A stretch of DNA of 28,419 bases from Gracilariopsis chorda (GCA_003194525.1 NBIV01000548.1:1-28419); one strand, 5' to 3'. Shown: positions 1 through 8,903, numbered from the stretch's first letter. Translations and numbers: made by a program. Notes: a model not told the origin generated them from the sequence alone.

Positions 1-41
1 AAATGTTCCGGGGAGCATGGGCTGTTTTAGGGGTACCTCTG

Positions 42-142
42 CAAAAGCGCATATGCGCGTGTGCGCGAACCCAACGTGAAACTGGCTTCTGATTGGCTAC
101 TGCAAATGTACATATGCAACGTGGTGCGTACAAGTGGTATGG
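42..142 (+). promoter_or_regulatory. Conserved U3 module with inverted CCAAT box (family 1)
   Basis: This block contains CAAAAGCGCATATGCG, AACCCAACGTGAAAC, GATTGGCTACTGCAAA and CATATGCAACGT in that order, followed by TACAAGTG. The same ordered blocks occur in family 2 LTRs (8805-8903) and the family 4 LTR (22911-23010), although most other LTR sequence differs. ATTGG is an inverted CCAAT box. I infer a host-factor-binding enhancer, about 80-180 nt into U3. Confidence 0.6.
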
Positions 143-386
143 CATAACTGGATCGGTTGGACACACCCACGTGTCCAGCTACTACAGTGGTCACAGTGTA
201 CGTTGTGTGCAGGGGATACTGATGAAGTGGTTGACACCTGGTACAAGTGGTACAGCAGTGGTTGGTACAATGGTAAGGTGCGCATGCACTGTCAACAGGT
301 TTACACATGCACGGGTATATTGATGACGTGGGTGTTGTGTGCATCGCCACATGATGACATGGCACTAACACCACAGGTTACGTGCC

Positions 387-422
387 GACTTACCGTGACG
401 TGTTGACTTACCGTGATGTGTT
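387..422 (+). repeat. 18 bp direct tandem duplication in LTR U3
   Basis: Two adjacent 18-mers, GACTTACCGTGACGTGTT and GACTTACCGTGATGTGTT, differ by one base. The same pair is present in the 3' LTR and in element C, so it is a family feature. A nearby 9 bp repeat of the GTGCGTTGG type lies at about 505-527. Confidence 0.75.
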
Positions 423-649
423 GGCATGTGCTGGCGTGTGTTGGAGTCGTGAATTTGTGCCTTGTCATGGTCATGTGTATGCACGTAACTATTACAGAAC
501 ATTGGTGCGTTGGTGTGCGTTGGTGTAATGAGGTTGTGCTGAGCTGGCTATGTCATGTTAGATGATGATTGGTAGTATTGAGTGTCCCTGCTTAGTGGTT
601 TAGGTTTTACTTGTAGTTGGTGTTCCCGCGCAATTCGAGTTTAGAGTGG

Positions 650-657
650 TATATAAG
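650..657 (+). promoter_or_regulatory. TATA box of the family 1 LTR promoter
   Basis: TATATAAG lies 86 nt before the LTR end, a normal place for the U3/R promoter of a copia element. It is conserved in the A 3' LTR, the solo LTR and both C LTRs. Transcription would start roughly 25-30 nt downstream; the exact site cannot be read from sequence. Confidence 0.7.
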
Positions 658-743
658 ATGTGCCTGAAGGACCTCCAAGTAAATCCAAGCTAGAGCTGGC
701 GAACTTCCCTTCCATCCCCTCAACTTCCTTTCAACTTTCAACA

Positions 744-758
744 GGTTATGGGCCCAGC
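744..758 (+). other. Primer-binding site, initiator tRNA-Met anticodon arm
   Basis: GGTTATGGGCCCAGC directly follows the LTR and is the exact complement of GCTGGGCCCATAACC, the anticodon arm (with CAU) of eukaryotic initiator tRNA-Met as I know it. Priming from an internally cut half tRNA is established for Drosophila copia and yeast Ty5. The complementarity to the known tRNA is recalled, not searched. Confidence 0.85.
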
Positions 759-1761
759 CCCGCTGACCGCTGCCGCTATCCCTTTCCTGTATCGTTCGTC
801 TGTCGCCGCTCTCCCTCACCGCCGTTCATCCGTTTTCGCTGTTGTTGCCTCTTTCGTTGTTGCGTCGGGTGTCTTGATCCCATTGTTGGTCGGTGTTGGT
901 CATTCTCCTTTGGTTTGCGTTCCTCCCTGAGGGCGTTGTGGTGGTAGTGGTTCGACGTTTACTTCCTATCGTTGTTGAGTTGGGCCTCCGTTGTTGCCCG
1001 TGTTGTCGATCGCTATCTACTTTGTGTGTGACACTCCCTCTATCTTGTGTTTTGGGATCCCCAAGTCGTTTGTCGGGTTCGTATCCGTGAGGTCGAGTCG
1101 GTCTAGTTTCGAAGTCTGGGCTCCGTGATCGTGTGCTCAGCAGTTGTTTGTTTTTCGTGTTTCTTAATCATCATCTGGGTGTCCAGTGCGACGAGCGGTT
1201 GATCCGGGTTACTTTGGGTGATTCCAGGTATCCGGGACGTGAGCCTGGCGGCTTGAACCAAAGCGGGTGTACTGTCGAGCGGCTTCCCACCGGTCCATTT
1301 GGACAGATAACGGTGACGGTCGTTAAGACCTGGTAAGTTCAGCGGGTGCATCTGTGGACGGGGTGCCGTGGCGTACTGCGCTGGTGCGGGTGATTGAATT
1401 ATTTGTTTTGATCCTGACTGCGTGTCGGGATTCTTGGCTGTTGCGAAGGTATTCCATAACGAGCTTTTGATCCGTGCATCTGACCCTTGGCGTTTTGTGC
1501 GGGGAGGCGACGTGGCGTAGGCTGACCTCCTTCTTAGGATCAGGCCGCGTGTGACCTTAAGTGGTTGCGCGTTAGCAGCGTACTTTGGTTGCCATAGTAG
1601 CTTCAGTTGCGAGGTCGCGCAAGTTCTTGCAAGAGGCCAGAGAGGGTTATACTTGGTAAAGGCATATCTTGGGTCATTAACCATCCTCTGGAAGCCTCGT
1701 AGAGAGCGACGCATCTTCTCCTTAGACGTAGGAGAGGGGAGACAGAAGAAGACGTCTTGTA

Positions 1762-1835
1762 CCCGGAGCATCTCCGGGGGCCAGGGGTCCGACACCCTAG
1801 GGTAGCGGAGGTAGTTTCTCCCGTCAGTGCGCCCG
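1762..1835 (+). promoter_or_regulatory. Candidate structured RNA element in leader (family 1)
   Basis: A perfect 7 bp hairpin (arms 1762-1768 and 1772-1778, loop CAT) is followed by an imperfect hairpin at 1781-1801 and a tract at 1797-1835 containing GGTAGCGG and CAGTGCGCCCG. Family 2 leaders repeat the layout at 7824-7901 (-) and 13469-13546 (-), with different stem sequences but the same following tract. I infer a conserved cis-acting RNA, perhaps for packaging or dimerisation. Confidence 0.5.
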
Positions 1836-1847
1836 AATTTGAAGTTT

Positions 1848-1893
1848 TGTTGTTGTTGTTGTCGTTGTTTTTGTTGTTATTGTTGTCGTTGTT
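1848..1893 (+). repeat. GTT-rich low-complexity tract
   Basis: Imperfect GTT/GTC triplets just upstream of the gag-pol start. The same tract occurs in element C (about 19015-19060 on the opposite strand), so it belongs to the family 1 leader and is not a random microsatellite. Confidence 0.75.
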
Positions 1894-1964
1894 GCCATTT
1901 TTGTACTACTTAAGTGCCGTAGGTCTTTCATTGCACCTGTGCTGTTTGTTGACATCTACCAAGC

Positions 1965-4900
1965 ATGGATTCATTCGGTGGCATCAAGATTGAAAAGTTG
2001 GGCGAGGATAACTTCCATGTATGGAAGCAAAAGGTTGAGTTGCTGCTTGCACTCAAGGACCTCGATGACCATCTTGAATCAACCAGGCCTACGGACGATG
2101 ACGAGTTGTCAGCATGGAAGAAGAAAGACGCCAAGGCCAGGGCTGTTATTGGTCTCAGCATCAGTGATGAGCATTTGGACCATGTGAGGGATACCGAGAA
2201 TGCTGCGGAAATGTGGAATGCCATTTGCGATGTGTTCCAGCGTAAAACGCTGCTCAACCGAATCAATGCAAGACGTGCCTTCTACACAGCCAAGATGCGA
2301 GATGATGAGAAAATGTTACACTTCATCAATCGTGTTCGTCATCTTGCATCGGATCTGAAGAGCATGGACGTAGTGGTTGAGGAGGAAGACATCGCTATGG
2401 CAATCCTATGTGGGCTACCAGACCGCTTCGAACACCTCATTGTCGCTATTGACACCACGATTGGTGATCGTAAACTCGATTTAGAGTTTGTGAAGAGTCG
2501 TTTGCTGCAAGAGGAACAGCGAATGAACGATCGTGCCAAGGAGGAGTCCGGAAGTGACACGGCTTTGGTCGGTGCGCAGTCACGAAAGAAGTCCATGGTG
2601 TGCTACTACTGTGGTAAGAAGGGGCATATCCAGAGAAACTGTTTCAAGAGACAACGTGACGAAGCTAGCAAAGAGCAGAGTGCTGCCGCAAACCCAGCTG
2701 TGCAGACCGATCCCAGCAACGAGAAACGAGGATGTGACAGTGACTCTGACTTTGTTTGTCTCATTGCGACAGGTTCTGTGGAAGAAAGTATCAGTGACTG
2801 GATCATTGACTCTGGTGCCACCGCCCATATGACGTATGACGAGTCCATGTTTGACAGTTATAGCAAAAGAGAGTCTGCCGGTGTGAGTATCGGCAATGAC
2901 TCGAAGCTGGAGTCTCTTGGTCATGGCAGTGTCCACCTCGATCTCGCTGTTGAAGGGCGTAAGAGCAAGTGCCGGTTGGGTGAAGTAGTGCACGTACCGA
3001 ATCTAAGGTATCATCTGCTGTCAGTATCTGCGATGTGTGACCTGGGTGCGCGAGTGGTGTTTGACAAAACCAAAGTATGTGTATACAAAGGCAACACCAT
3101 GATCGCCCAGGGCCGTCGCATCAAAGGACTGTACTACCTATGTACCGCGATTGAAGTACCAGAAGACATGGACAACGCACTTGTGACTGACCTGTCACTA
3201 TGGCATGCTCGAATGGCTCATGTGAATGTGGATGGTATCAAACATATGGCTCGTAACGGTGTTGTGTCAGGGCTGAATGTGGACTTGAATCAATCGATGG
3301 ATGTGTGTGACTCTTGTGTAGTGGGAAAATCTACACGTGCTCCAACTCCCAAGCAAGGAGGGGAACGGGCTTTGCACCCATTGGACCTAGTGCATTCGGA
3401 CATTTGTGGTCCAATCCAAGTAGGTTCCTTGGGAGGTTCACGCTACTTCGTCACATTCATCGATGATCACTCCCGTTTTTGCTTCTTGTACATGCTCAAG
3501 ACCAAGGATGAGGTGTTCCACGTGTTCGTGAAGTGGCTCAAGATGGTTCAAAATCAGAGTGACCGACATGTGAAAACCATTACCGCACGTGAGTCTGTGC
3601 TACATGCGTTACGCACAGACAATGCTGGTGAATATGTGTCAAAGAAGTTTTCACAAGAGCTTGAACGTCACGGTATTGAACATCAGCGAACGGTGCCTTA
3701 CAATCCACATCAGAATGGTCTGGCCGAACGGTTCAACCGAACACTCATGGACTTGGTGAGATCGATGCTGCATCACAAGAAACTGCCAAAGAGCTTCTGG
3801 GCTGAAGCATTGAACGTTGCAGTGTATGTGCGCAATCGAGTCACCTGCAAGGCCCTTCCAAGTGACGTGACACCACTCGAGATGTGGAGTGGATATGAAC
3901 CTGACTTGAGCAATCTGCGTGTGTTCGGTAGCCGGTGCTGGTACAAAGTGGTGGACCACAAGCTGAAGAAGCTGGAGCAACGTGCCGTGGAGGCGATCTT
4001 TATTGGGTACACAACTGGATCGAACGGTTATAAACTGTGGGATGCGCAAAAGAAGAAGGTGGTTGTGTCGAGAGATGTGAGGTTTGACGAATGTAGTGGT
4101 TCAGATCAAGGTACTGACCACGTTGATGATGACGACTATGCTGAGATCGACATCTCGGACAAGCCGAAATCAAACATCACCTCCACCTCTACTAAACCCA
4201 CCGATGCTGCCCAAGTTGAACCCGCTGCACCAGATACTCCACCAGAAGAAGCTTCAGGCAGTGGCCACGATGAGCCCACAGCTGAGACAGAAGTTGAGCC
4301 AGATGTACCAGATCCACCACCACTTCGGAGATCCACTCGTGATCGTAGAGCGCCTACCTCGTGGTGGCGCGGCACTGCCCTACTCACTGCCAGTGATGAC
4401 GTCCCATCCTCATACTCCGATGCGTTGTCACGTCCTGATTCAAAAGCGTGGACCAAGGCCATGAACAGTGAGTACGAGTCTCTGATGGAGCATGACACAA
4501 GGGAGTTAGTGCCAAGGCCAGCTGACAGCAACGTGATATCATCCAAGTGGGTATTTGTGCAAAAATATGAGGCTGGCGACAACGATGAACCGACAGTGAG
4601 GTACAAGGCTCGTGTGGTGGCTCGAGGGTTTCTGCAGATCGAAGGTGTAGACTTCTCCGAGACGTATGCACCAGTGGTCAAATTCACATCCATTAGAATG
4701 ATTCTGTCCATTGTAGCAGTGCAGAACTATCATCTGCACCAGATGGATGTGAAGACTGCATTCTTGAATGGCGACCTGGAAGAGACTGTGTACATGGAGC
4801 AGCCGGACGGATTCATCAAACCTGGGAACGAGGACTTGGTATGCCTTCTCAAGAAAGCCATCTATGGGCTACGACAGGCATCAAGGCAGTGGTTTGCAAA

Positions 4901-5990
4901 GATGTACTTGTTCCTCGTTGGTTGGATGGGTCTGAAGCCAAACGTCGCAGACGAGTGCGTTTACACCGGAGAGGTACTGGGAGCGCTTGTGATCATTGCT
5001 GTTTATGTGGACGACTTGCTCATTGCGAGTCCAAGTATGGAGACAATGAATCGCGTAAAGCGTGAACTGTCAAAACGTTTTCAGATGAAGGATCTCAGTG
5101 AAGCGCGCATGGTACTTGGGTTCGAGATCCATCGTGATCGATCCAAAAGACAGCTGTACCTGACACAGTCTGCATACACGCGTAAGGTCTTAGAACGTTT
5201 TGGCATGTTGCAGTGCAAACCAATGGACACTCCCATGGACTCCGGTGCTGACCTCACTAAGGTAGAAGAGCCTCTGACGAACATCCCGTATCGCCAGGTG
5301 ATCGGTTGTCTGATGTATCTCTCTGTTGGCACTCGACCGGACATCTCGTTTGCAGTGTCCAAGCTAGCCAAGTATGTCGAGAAACCTGGAGAGACTCATT
5401 GGAAAGCGGTCAAGCGTGTTCTGCGTTACCTCAATGGCACTCGCTCCTTCGGACTTACTTATGGCACCACGACTGATACTCAGCTGTATGGATACGTAGA
5501 CTCTGACTGGGCAGGTGATACATCCAACCGCAAGTCCACCAGTGGGTATGTGTTCATGATGTGCGGTGCTCCTGTGTCTTGGAGCTCGCGCCAACAGGAA
5601 GTAGTTGCATTGTCTAGCGCTGAGGCTGAGTATGTGAGTCTGTGCAGTGGGACGAAGGAAGCGATCTGGCTGAGACGACTGTGGAGTGGCATTGGCAACG
5701 CAAGTAGACTACACGTGGATAAGTCAGTGACGCTAATGGTTGAGCCCACAACTGTGTACGTGGACAACCAAGGTTGCATCGACCTTGCTCAAAATGGAGT
5801 TGTGAACAAGCGTACTAAGCACATTGATATTCGCTTTCACTTCACCAGAGAGGCTCTACGCGACAAAGCCGTCCAGTTGCAGTACTGTTCCACCGAAGAC
5901 ATGGTCGCCGATATGCTGACGAAAGCGCTCGGTCGAGTTAAGCTGGCAAGGTTCCGCGGTGACTGTGGCTTGCTCCCCTTAGACCTTTGA
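1965..5990 (+). CDS. Ty1/copia gag-pol polyprotein, element A (1341 aa)
   Basis: One uninterrupted frame encodes Gag, protease, integrase, RT and RNase H, the full set for cytoplasmic reverse transcription in a virus-like particle and nuclear integration. Gag opens with MDSFGGIKIEKLGEDNFHVW (UBN2-like). A CX2CX4HX4C zinc knuckle is at C213, C216, H221, C226. The protease site is DSG at 282-284. Integrase has H414, H419, C448, C451 and the D479, D552, E588 triad (35 residues between the last two). RT shows D928 and YVDD (1014-1017). RNase H shows D1179, E1220 and D1267. Length is normal for a single-ORF copia element. The first ATG after the GTT tract was taken as start and begins the same frame in element C. 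One oddity: R846 lies where C has the W of the commonly conserved TWELVP motif. About 21 residues differ from C. Confidence 0.96.
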   Translation: MDSFGGIKIEKLGEDNFHVWKQKVELLLALKDLDDHLESTRPTDDDELSAWKKKDAKARAVIGLSISDEHLDHVRDTENAAEMWNAICDVFQRKTLLNRINARRAFYTAKMRDDEKMLHFINRVRHLASDLKSMDVVVEEEDIAMAILCGLPDRFEHLIVAIDTTIGDRKLDLEFVKSRLLQEEQRMNDRAKEESGSDTALVGAQSRKKSMVCYYCGKKGHIQRNCFKRQRDEASKEQSAAANPAVQTDPSNEKRGCDSDSDFVCLIATGSVEESISDWIIDSGATAHMTYDESMFDSYSKRESAGVSIGNDSKLESLGHGSVHLDLAVEGRKSKCRLGEVVHVPNLRYHLLSVSAMCDLGARVVFDKTKVCVYKGNTMIAQGRRIKGLYYLCTAIEVPEDMDNALVTDLSLWHARMAHVNVDGIKHMARNGVVSGLNVDLNQSMDVCDSCVVGKSTRAPTPKQGGERALHPLDLVHSDICGPIQVGSLGGSRYFVTFIDDHSRFCFLYMLKTKDEVFHVFVKWLKMVQNQSDRHVKTITARESVLHALRTDNAGEYVSKKFSQELERHGIEHQRTVPYNPHQNGLAERFNRTLMDLVRSMLHHKKLPKSFWAEALNVAVYVRNRVTCKALPSDVTPLEMWSGYEPDLSNLRVFGSRCWYKVVDHKLKKLEQRAVEAIFIGYTTGSNGYKLWDAQKKKVVVSRDVRFDECSGSDQGTDHVDDDDYAEIDISDKPKSNITSTSTKPTDAAQVEPAAPDTPPEEASGSGHDEPTAETEVEPDVPDPPPLRRSTRDRRAPTSWWRGTALLTASDDVPSSYSDALSRPDSKAWTKAMNSEYESLMEHDTRELVPRPADSNVISSKWVFVQKYEAGDNDEPTVRYKARVVARGFLQIEGVDFSETYAPVVKFTSIRMILSIVAVQNYHLHQMDVKTAFLNGDLEETVYMEQPDGFIKPGNEDLVCLLKKAIYGLRQASRQWFAKMYLFLVGWMGLKPNVADECVYTGEVLGALVIIAVYVDDLLIASPSMETMNRVKRELSKRFQMKDLSEARMVLGFEIHRDRSKRQLYLTQSAYTRKVLERFGMLQCKPMDTPMDSGADLTKVEEPLTNIPYRQVIGCLMYLSVGTRPDISFAVSKLAKYVEKPGETHWKAVKRVLRYLNGTRSFGLTYGTTTDTQLYGYVDSDWAGDTSNRKSTSGYVFMMCGAPVSWSSRQQEVVALSSAEAEYVSLCSGTKEAIWLRRLWSGIGNASRLHVDKSVTLMVEPTTVYVDNQGCIDLAQNGVVNKRTKHIDIRFHFTREALRDKAVQLQYCSTEDMVADMLTKALGRVKLARFRGDCGLLPLDL

Positions 5991-6000
5991 AGTCAGTGAC

Positions 6001-6011
6001 AGAGGGGGGGG
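6001..6011 (+). other. Polypurine tract of element A
   Basis: AGAGGGGGGGG abuts the TG of the 3' LTR, 10 nt after the ORF stop. It is the expected plus-strand DNA primer. Element C has the same tract with one fewer G. Confidence 0.9.
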
Positions 6012-6790
6012 TGTTGGCAGTAGTACCTGTGCTGTCACTGAAAACCAAATGTTCCGGGGAGCATGGGCTGTTTTAGAGGGTACCTCTGCAAAAGCGCATA
6101 TGCGCGTGTGCGCGAACCCAACGTGAAACTGGCTTCTGATTGGCTACTGCAAATGTACATATGCAACGTGGTGCGTACAAGTGGTATGGCATAACTGGAT
6201 CGGTTGGACACACCCACGTGTCCAGCTACTACAGTGGTCACAGTGTACGTTGTGTGCAGGGGATACTGATGAAGTGGTTGAAACCTGGTACAAGTGGTAC
6301 AGCAGTGGTTGGTACAATGGTAAGGTGCGCATGCACTGTCAACAGGTTTACACATGCACGGGTATATTGATGACGTGGGTGTTGTGTGCATCGCCACATG
6401 ATGACATGGCACTAACACCACAGGTTACGTGCCGACTTACCGTGACGTGTTGACTTACCGTGATGTGTTGGCATTTGCTGGCGTGTGTTGGAGTCGTGAA
6501 TTTGTGCCTTGTCATGGTCATGTGTATGCACGTAACTATTACAGAACATTGGTGCGTTGGTGTGCGTTGGTGTACTGAGGTTGTGCTGAGCTGGCTATGT
6601 CATGTTAGATGATGATTGGTAGTATTGAGTGTCCCTGCTTAGTGGTTTAGGTTTTACTTGTAGTTGGTGTTCCCGCGCAATTCGAGTTTAGAGTGGTATA
6701 TAAGATGTGCCTGAAGGACCTCCAAGTAAATCCAAGCTAGAGCTGGAGAACTTCCCTTCCATCCCCTCAACTTCCTTTCAACTTTCAACA
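6012..6790 (+). repeat. 3' LTR of element A (779 bp, complete)
   Basis: Starts TGTTGGCAGT, ends TTTCAACA, preceded by the PPT and followed by family 2 gag sequence. Its 779 bp length equals both LTRs of C and the reassembled solo LTR. It includes the U3 module (about 6089-6189) and TATATAAG (about 6697-6704). Confidence 0.97.
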
Positions 6791-7544
6791 CAGAACCTTT
6801 GCTTCTGTTCTTCTTTCGTCTTCGCGTACGTCCAGAACTAGAAGAACTGACCAGACGAGCATTGTACTCATCGATCAAAGTGGTTGCCACATAGTCTCAA
6901 GTCAGTTCCGATATGTCCTTGGTACGGAGTGCAGCAGCCGTGGACTCCAACGAACTGTTCGGATCAATGGAAGCAAGTAGCATAGGTGCCTTGTGAGACT
7001 CCGGTATAGCAGCATCCTTGCCCATACGGTCTAACTGAGCGAACAATGTCGTGTATTGATCCACATAGCTGGACATGTTCTCACCGCTGTACGACATTCG
7101 GAACAATCGTGTCTGCACTGCAGTTCTAGATACAGTCCTATTGGAGGCATAACGTCCATCCAAGAGTTGCAACATACGTGCAGGATCATCACCCACGTCC
7201 ATGACTACGCGTAATGGAGCATCACCAAGAGCACAGATGATGATACCACAAGCCTTTTCTCGTTTCGCAATGATACGGGGAGTTGCTATTTCAGTGCCAC
7301 TACCTGCGGTAGTTGTGTCTTGAGTTGAAATATCTGTGGTAGATTGAACCCCACAGGGATTCGCGACATTCCAGACACCATTAATACGGCATGGAGCACG
7401 GAGACGGTGACGCCACAGCATATAATCATCACCACGCTTACCATGGAAACGAGGAATTTTCATTCCAGATGTGGATTCCGTTTCAACTTCGGAGTCGGAC
7501 ATGGTTCCTACGGGACTAGAACCAAAGAAAAGCAACAAAAGCAA
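6791..7544 (-). pseudogene. Truncated family 2 gag (copy B2)
   Basis: This is the N-terminal Gag region of a family 2 element, nearly identical to the first ~251 codons of the B1 polyprotein. It starts MLLLLFFGSSPVGTMSDSEV and contains the same Gag block (GENMSSYVDQYT). It is broken twice: a nonsense change turns codon 216 from TGG (Trp in B1) into TGA, and after about codon 251 the insertion of element A ends the reading. The zinc knuckle, protease, integrase and RT of this copy are not in the window and probably lie left of position 1. The missense differences seen from B1 are few (for example A12V, D118G, A166T). Confidence 0.9.
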
Positions 7545-8275
7545 CTATGTAGATCCCAAATTTAGTGATATCCACGCAATGTATTGAAGCCGAAAGAGGG
7601 ATTTCAAGGCTTCTGTTACACAAAGAACCAGAAAAACTGGAGCGGAGAAGAATCTCAAACACTCAACAGCGAAAACTTCAGCGGAGACCGTGTAATCAAG
7701 TCTACTACGCTTGTCGAGACGCGTCTCGTACGCGATCACAGGCAGAGTTCGGGTACTCAACGCCCGGAGTATACTCACAGGACGTACTGATACGAGCCTG
7801 GACAGAAATAAAACTTCTTAAGACGGGCGCACTGGCAGGAGATACTATCCCCGCTACCCTAGAGGTCCGAATCCTCTAGTCCCTGGTAACTCTCTCCAGG
7901 TGAGATGCGGTTTCTGCAACCAATCCTGCTCTGCGCACTTCAGAGCGAGGGGCTTTACAATCCGTACGAGACGTCCAAGGGAGGCTAGTAGCTGACGCGA
8001 TAAGCTTTCACCAGTTAACCCCTTCTAGTCGCTTGCCGGAAAATAGCGCGGTCTTCCTTGTGCGCTGAAGCAAAGAAGCAGGGATCGGAACAGGCGCAGG
8101 TCGGCTTACCAGAGAAGGTGTCTCTGAACGCTTTGCCTACTTTCACCACTGCCACTCGACTTCCACAGGATTCGCTCGCTCGCAACGCAACGCGTATCTG
8201 CGCGAAAAAAAAACCAGTCTTCGTAGAATCCAAAGAGATATTAGTAGAGCGCAACGTCTGCAAAACGTCGACGCT
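7545..8275 (-). other. 5' leader of family 2 copy B2
   Basis: About 730 nt between the B2 gag start and its PBS, nearly identical to the B1 leader (13190-13838 plus 21456-21533) but uninterrupted, so it shows the original sequence at the solo-LTR insertion site (near 8200). It includes the structured tract at 7824-7901. No sense ORF is conserved in it. Confidence 0.85.
7824..7901 (-). promoter_or_regulatory. Structured leader RNA candidate, family 2 (B2)
   Basis: Read on the minus strand: a stem CCTGG/CCAGG, then a perfect 7 bp hairpin CTAGAGG/CCTCTAG (loop ATTCGGA), then GGTAGCGG and CAGTGCGCCCG. The order matches the family 1 leader at 1762-1835, with the stems largely different in sequence. 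The B1 copy is at 13469-13546. Confidence 0.5.
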
Positions 8276-8289
8276 CTGGGCCCATAACC
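8276..8289 (-). other. Primer-binding site of B2 (initiator tRNA-Met half)
   Basis: On the minus strand GGTTATGGGCCCAG follows the LTR end directly. It matches 14 nt of the initiator tRNA-Met anticodon arm; the next base departs from the 15 nt match seen in family 1. Confidence 0.82.
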
Positions 8290-8420
8290 TGTTGCAACGC
8301 ACGCGGGTTATGAAAACAAAAGGGAAGAAACAACGGGAGGAAGAAGAAACAAGAAAATAAAACAAGGAAGGTTGTCAGCCTTCGTCGACCAGTTTACTCG
8401 ACAGCAGGCAAATCCAATCT

Positions 8421-8427
8421 ACATATA
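8421..8427 (-). promoter_or_regulatory. Possible TATA-like box of the family 2 LTR
   Basis: TATATGT on the minus strand, about 130 nt before the LTR end. The corresponding site in the B1 5' LTR is 21679-21685. This is weaker than the TATATAAG of families 1 and 4, so it is tentative. Confidence 0.35.
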
Positions 8428-8804
8428 CCCTACCGCACACACTTCACCGTCGTCGCAGCAAGCGACGGCGGTGGTTGCACCATTACAATACACGTTATTC
8501 GTGTGTGCAGGTGTACACGAAAAGCGCACACAATCTAGAGGGTCACAATTTCAAATAACTAAATCAATCAATGCGGCAAATCCATTGCCAGTCCCTTGAT
8601 CTGGAACCAGCTCTAAAAAATCAACAATTACCATCCTGGCACTCCAACCCCTCCGCGCAGCCCGCAAACGCACATTGTCCCAAATCACCCAATACAGCTC
8701 CCATTCGCATCTTCGGTATTGCAGCACAACCGTCTACTGCGCGCACACTTGGACCAACCACATTGCTCCACTTGTGCATATCCGCAATCCAGTACCATAC
8801 ACTC

Positions 8805-8903
8805 CATAACACTTGTACGGTATACAATGCATATAGCAGTTTGCAGTAGCCAATCACATTGCCGTTTCACGTTGGGTTTGAGCAGAGGCGCATATGCGCT
8901 TTT
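8805..8903 (-). promoter_or_regulatory. Conserved U3 module with inverted CCAAT box (family 2)
   Basis: On the minus strand the order CAAAAGCGCATATGCG, AACCCAACGTGAAAC, GATTGGCTACTGCAAA, TACAAGTG matches family 1 (42-142) and family 4 (22911-23010). It lies about 120-220 nt into the LTR. Conservation against a dissimilar background suggests function. Confidence 0.6.

Larger units (their letters stand above)
1..743 (+). repeat. 5' LTR of element A (left-truncated by window edge)
   Basis: Aligns with the 3' LTR at 6012-6790, which begins TGTTGGCAG and ends TTTCAACA (TG...CA termini). The first ~35 bp are outside the window. It holds a conserved U3 module (42-142), an 18 bp direct duplication (387-404 and 405-422) and a TATA box (650-657). 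The PBS starts directly after 743. Small ORFs inside it appear on both strands in every copy and look fortuitous. Confidence 0.95.
759..1964 (+). other. Long 5' leader of element A
   Basis: About 1.2 kb between the PBS and the gag-pol ATG with no convincing sense gene. It contains a hairpin-rich tract (1762-1835) shared with family 2 leaders and a GTT-rich stretch (1848-1893) just before the ATG. An antisense frame (1103-1795) is open here but frameshifted in element C. The leader presumably carries packaging or dimerisation signals (inference). Confidence 0.75.
1..6790 (+). mobile_element. Ty1/copia retrotransposon A (family 1), nearly complete
   Basis: The order is 5' LTR, PBS, ~1.2 kb leader, one long gag-pol ORF, PPT and 3' LTR. 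Integrase precedes RT, which defines the Ty1/copia order. The window opens about 35 bp inside the 5' LTR, judged by alignment with the 3' LTR at 6012-6790. The two LTRs differ at roughly five positions (for example one missing base near 31, and changes near 236, 427, 529 and 689), so the insertion is fairly young. The element interrupts family 2 gag (copy B2): the sequence right after 6790 matches B1 from 12438 onward. The expected right-hand target duplication is CAGAA (6791-6795); the left copy lies outside the window. Confidence 0.95.

Noticed and set aside
27..406. Overlapping small ORFs within the family 1 LTR (recurring in all copies)
   Set aside because: They overlap on both strands, have repetitive Thr/Cys/His-rich composition, and recur only because the LTR recurs. 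No family resemblance.
4084..4464. ORFs in other frames and antisense within gag-pol (for example 4084-4464 and 4136-4711)
   Set aside because: Shadows of the long polyprotein frame; the same shadows recur in element C.
7824..7901. tRNA-like or structural RNA gene in the leader
   Set aside because: Hairpins are present, but there is no cloverleaf or A/B box arrangement; treated as a leader cis-element.
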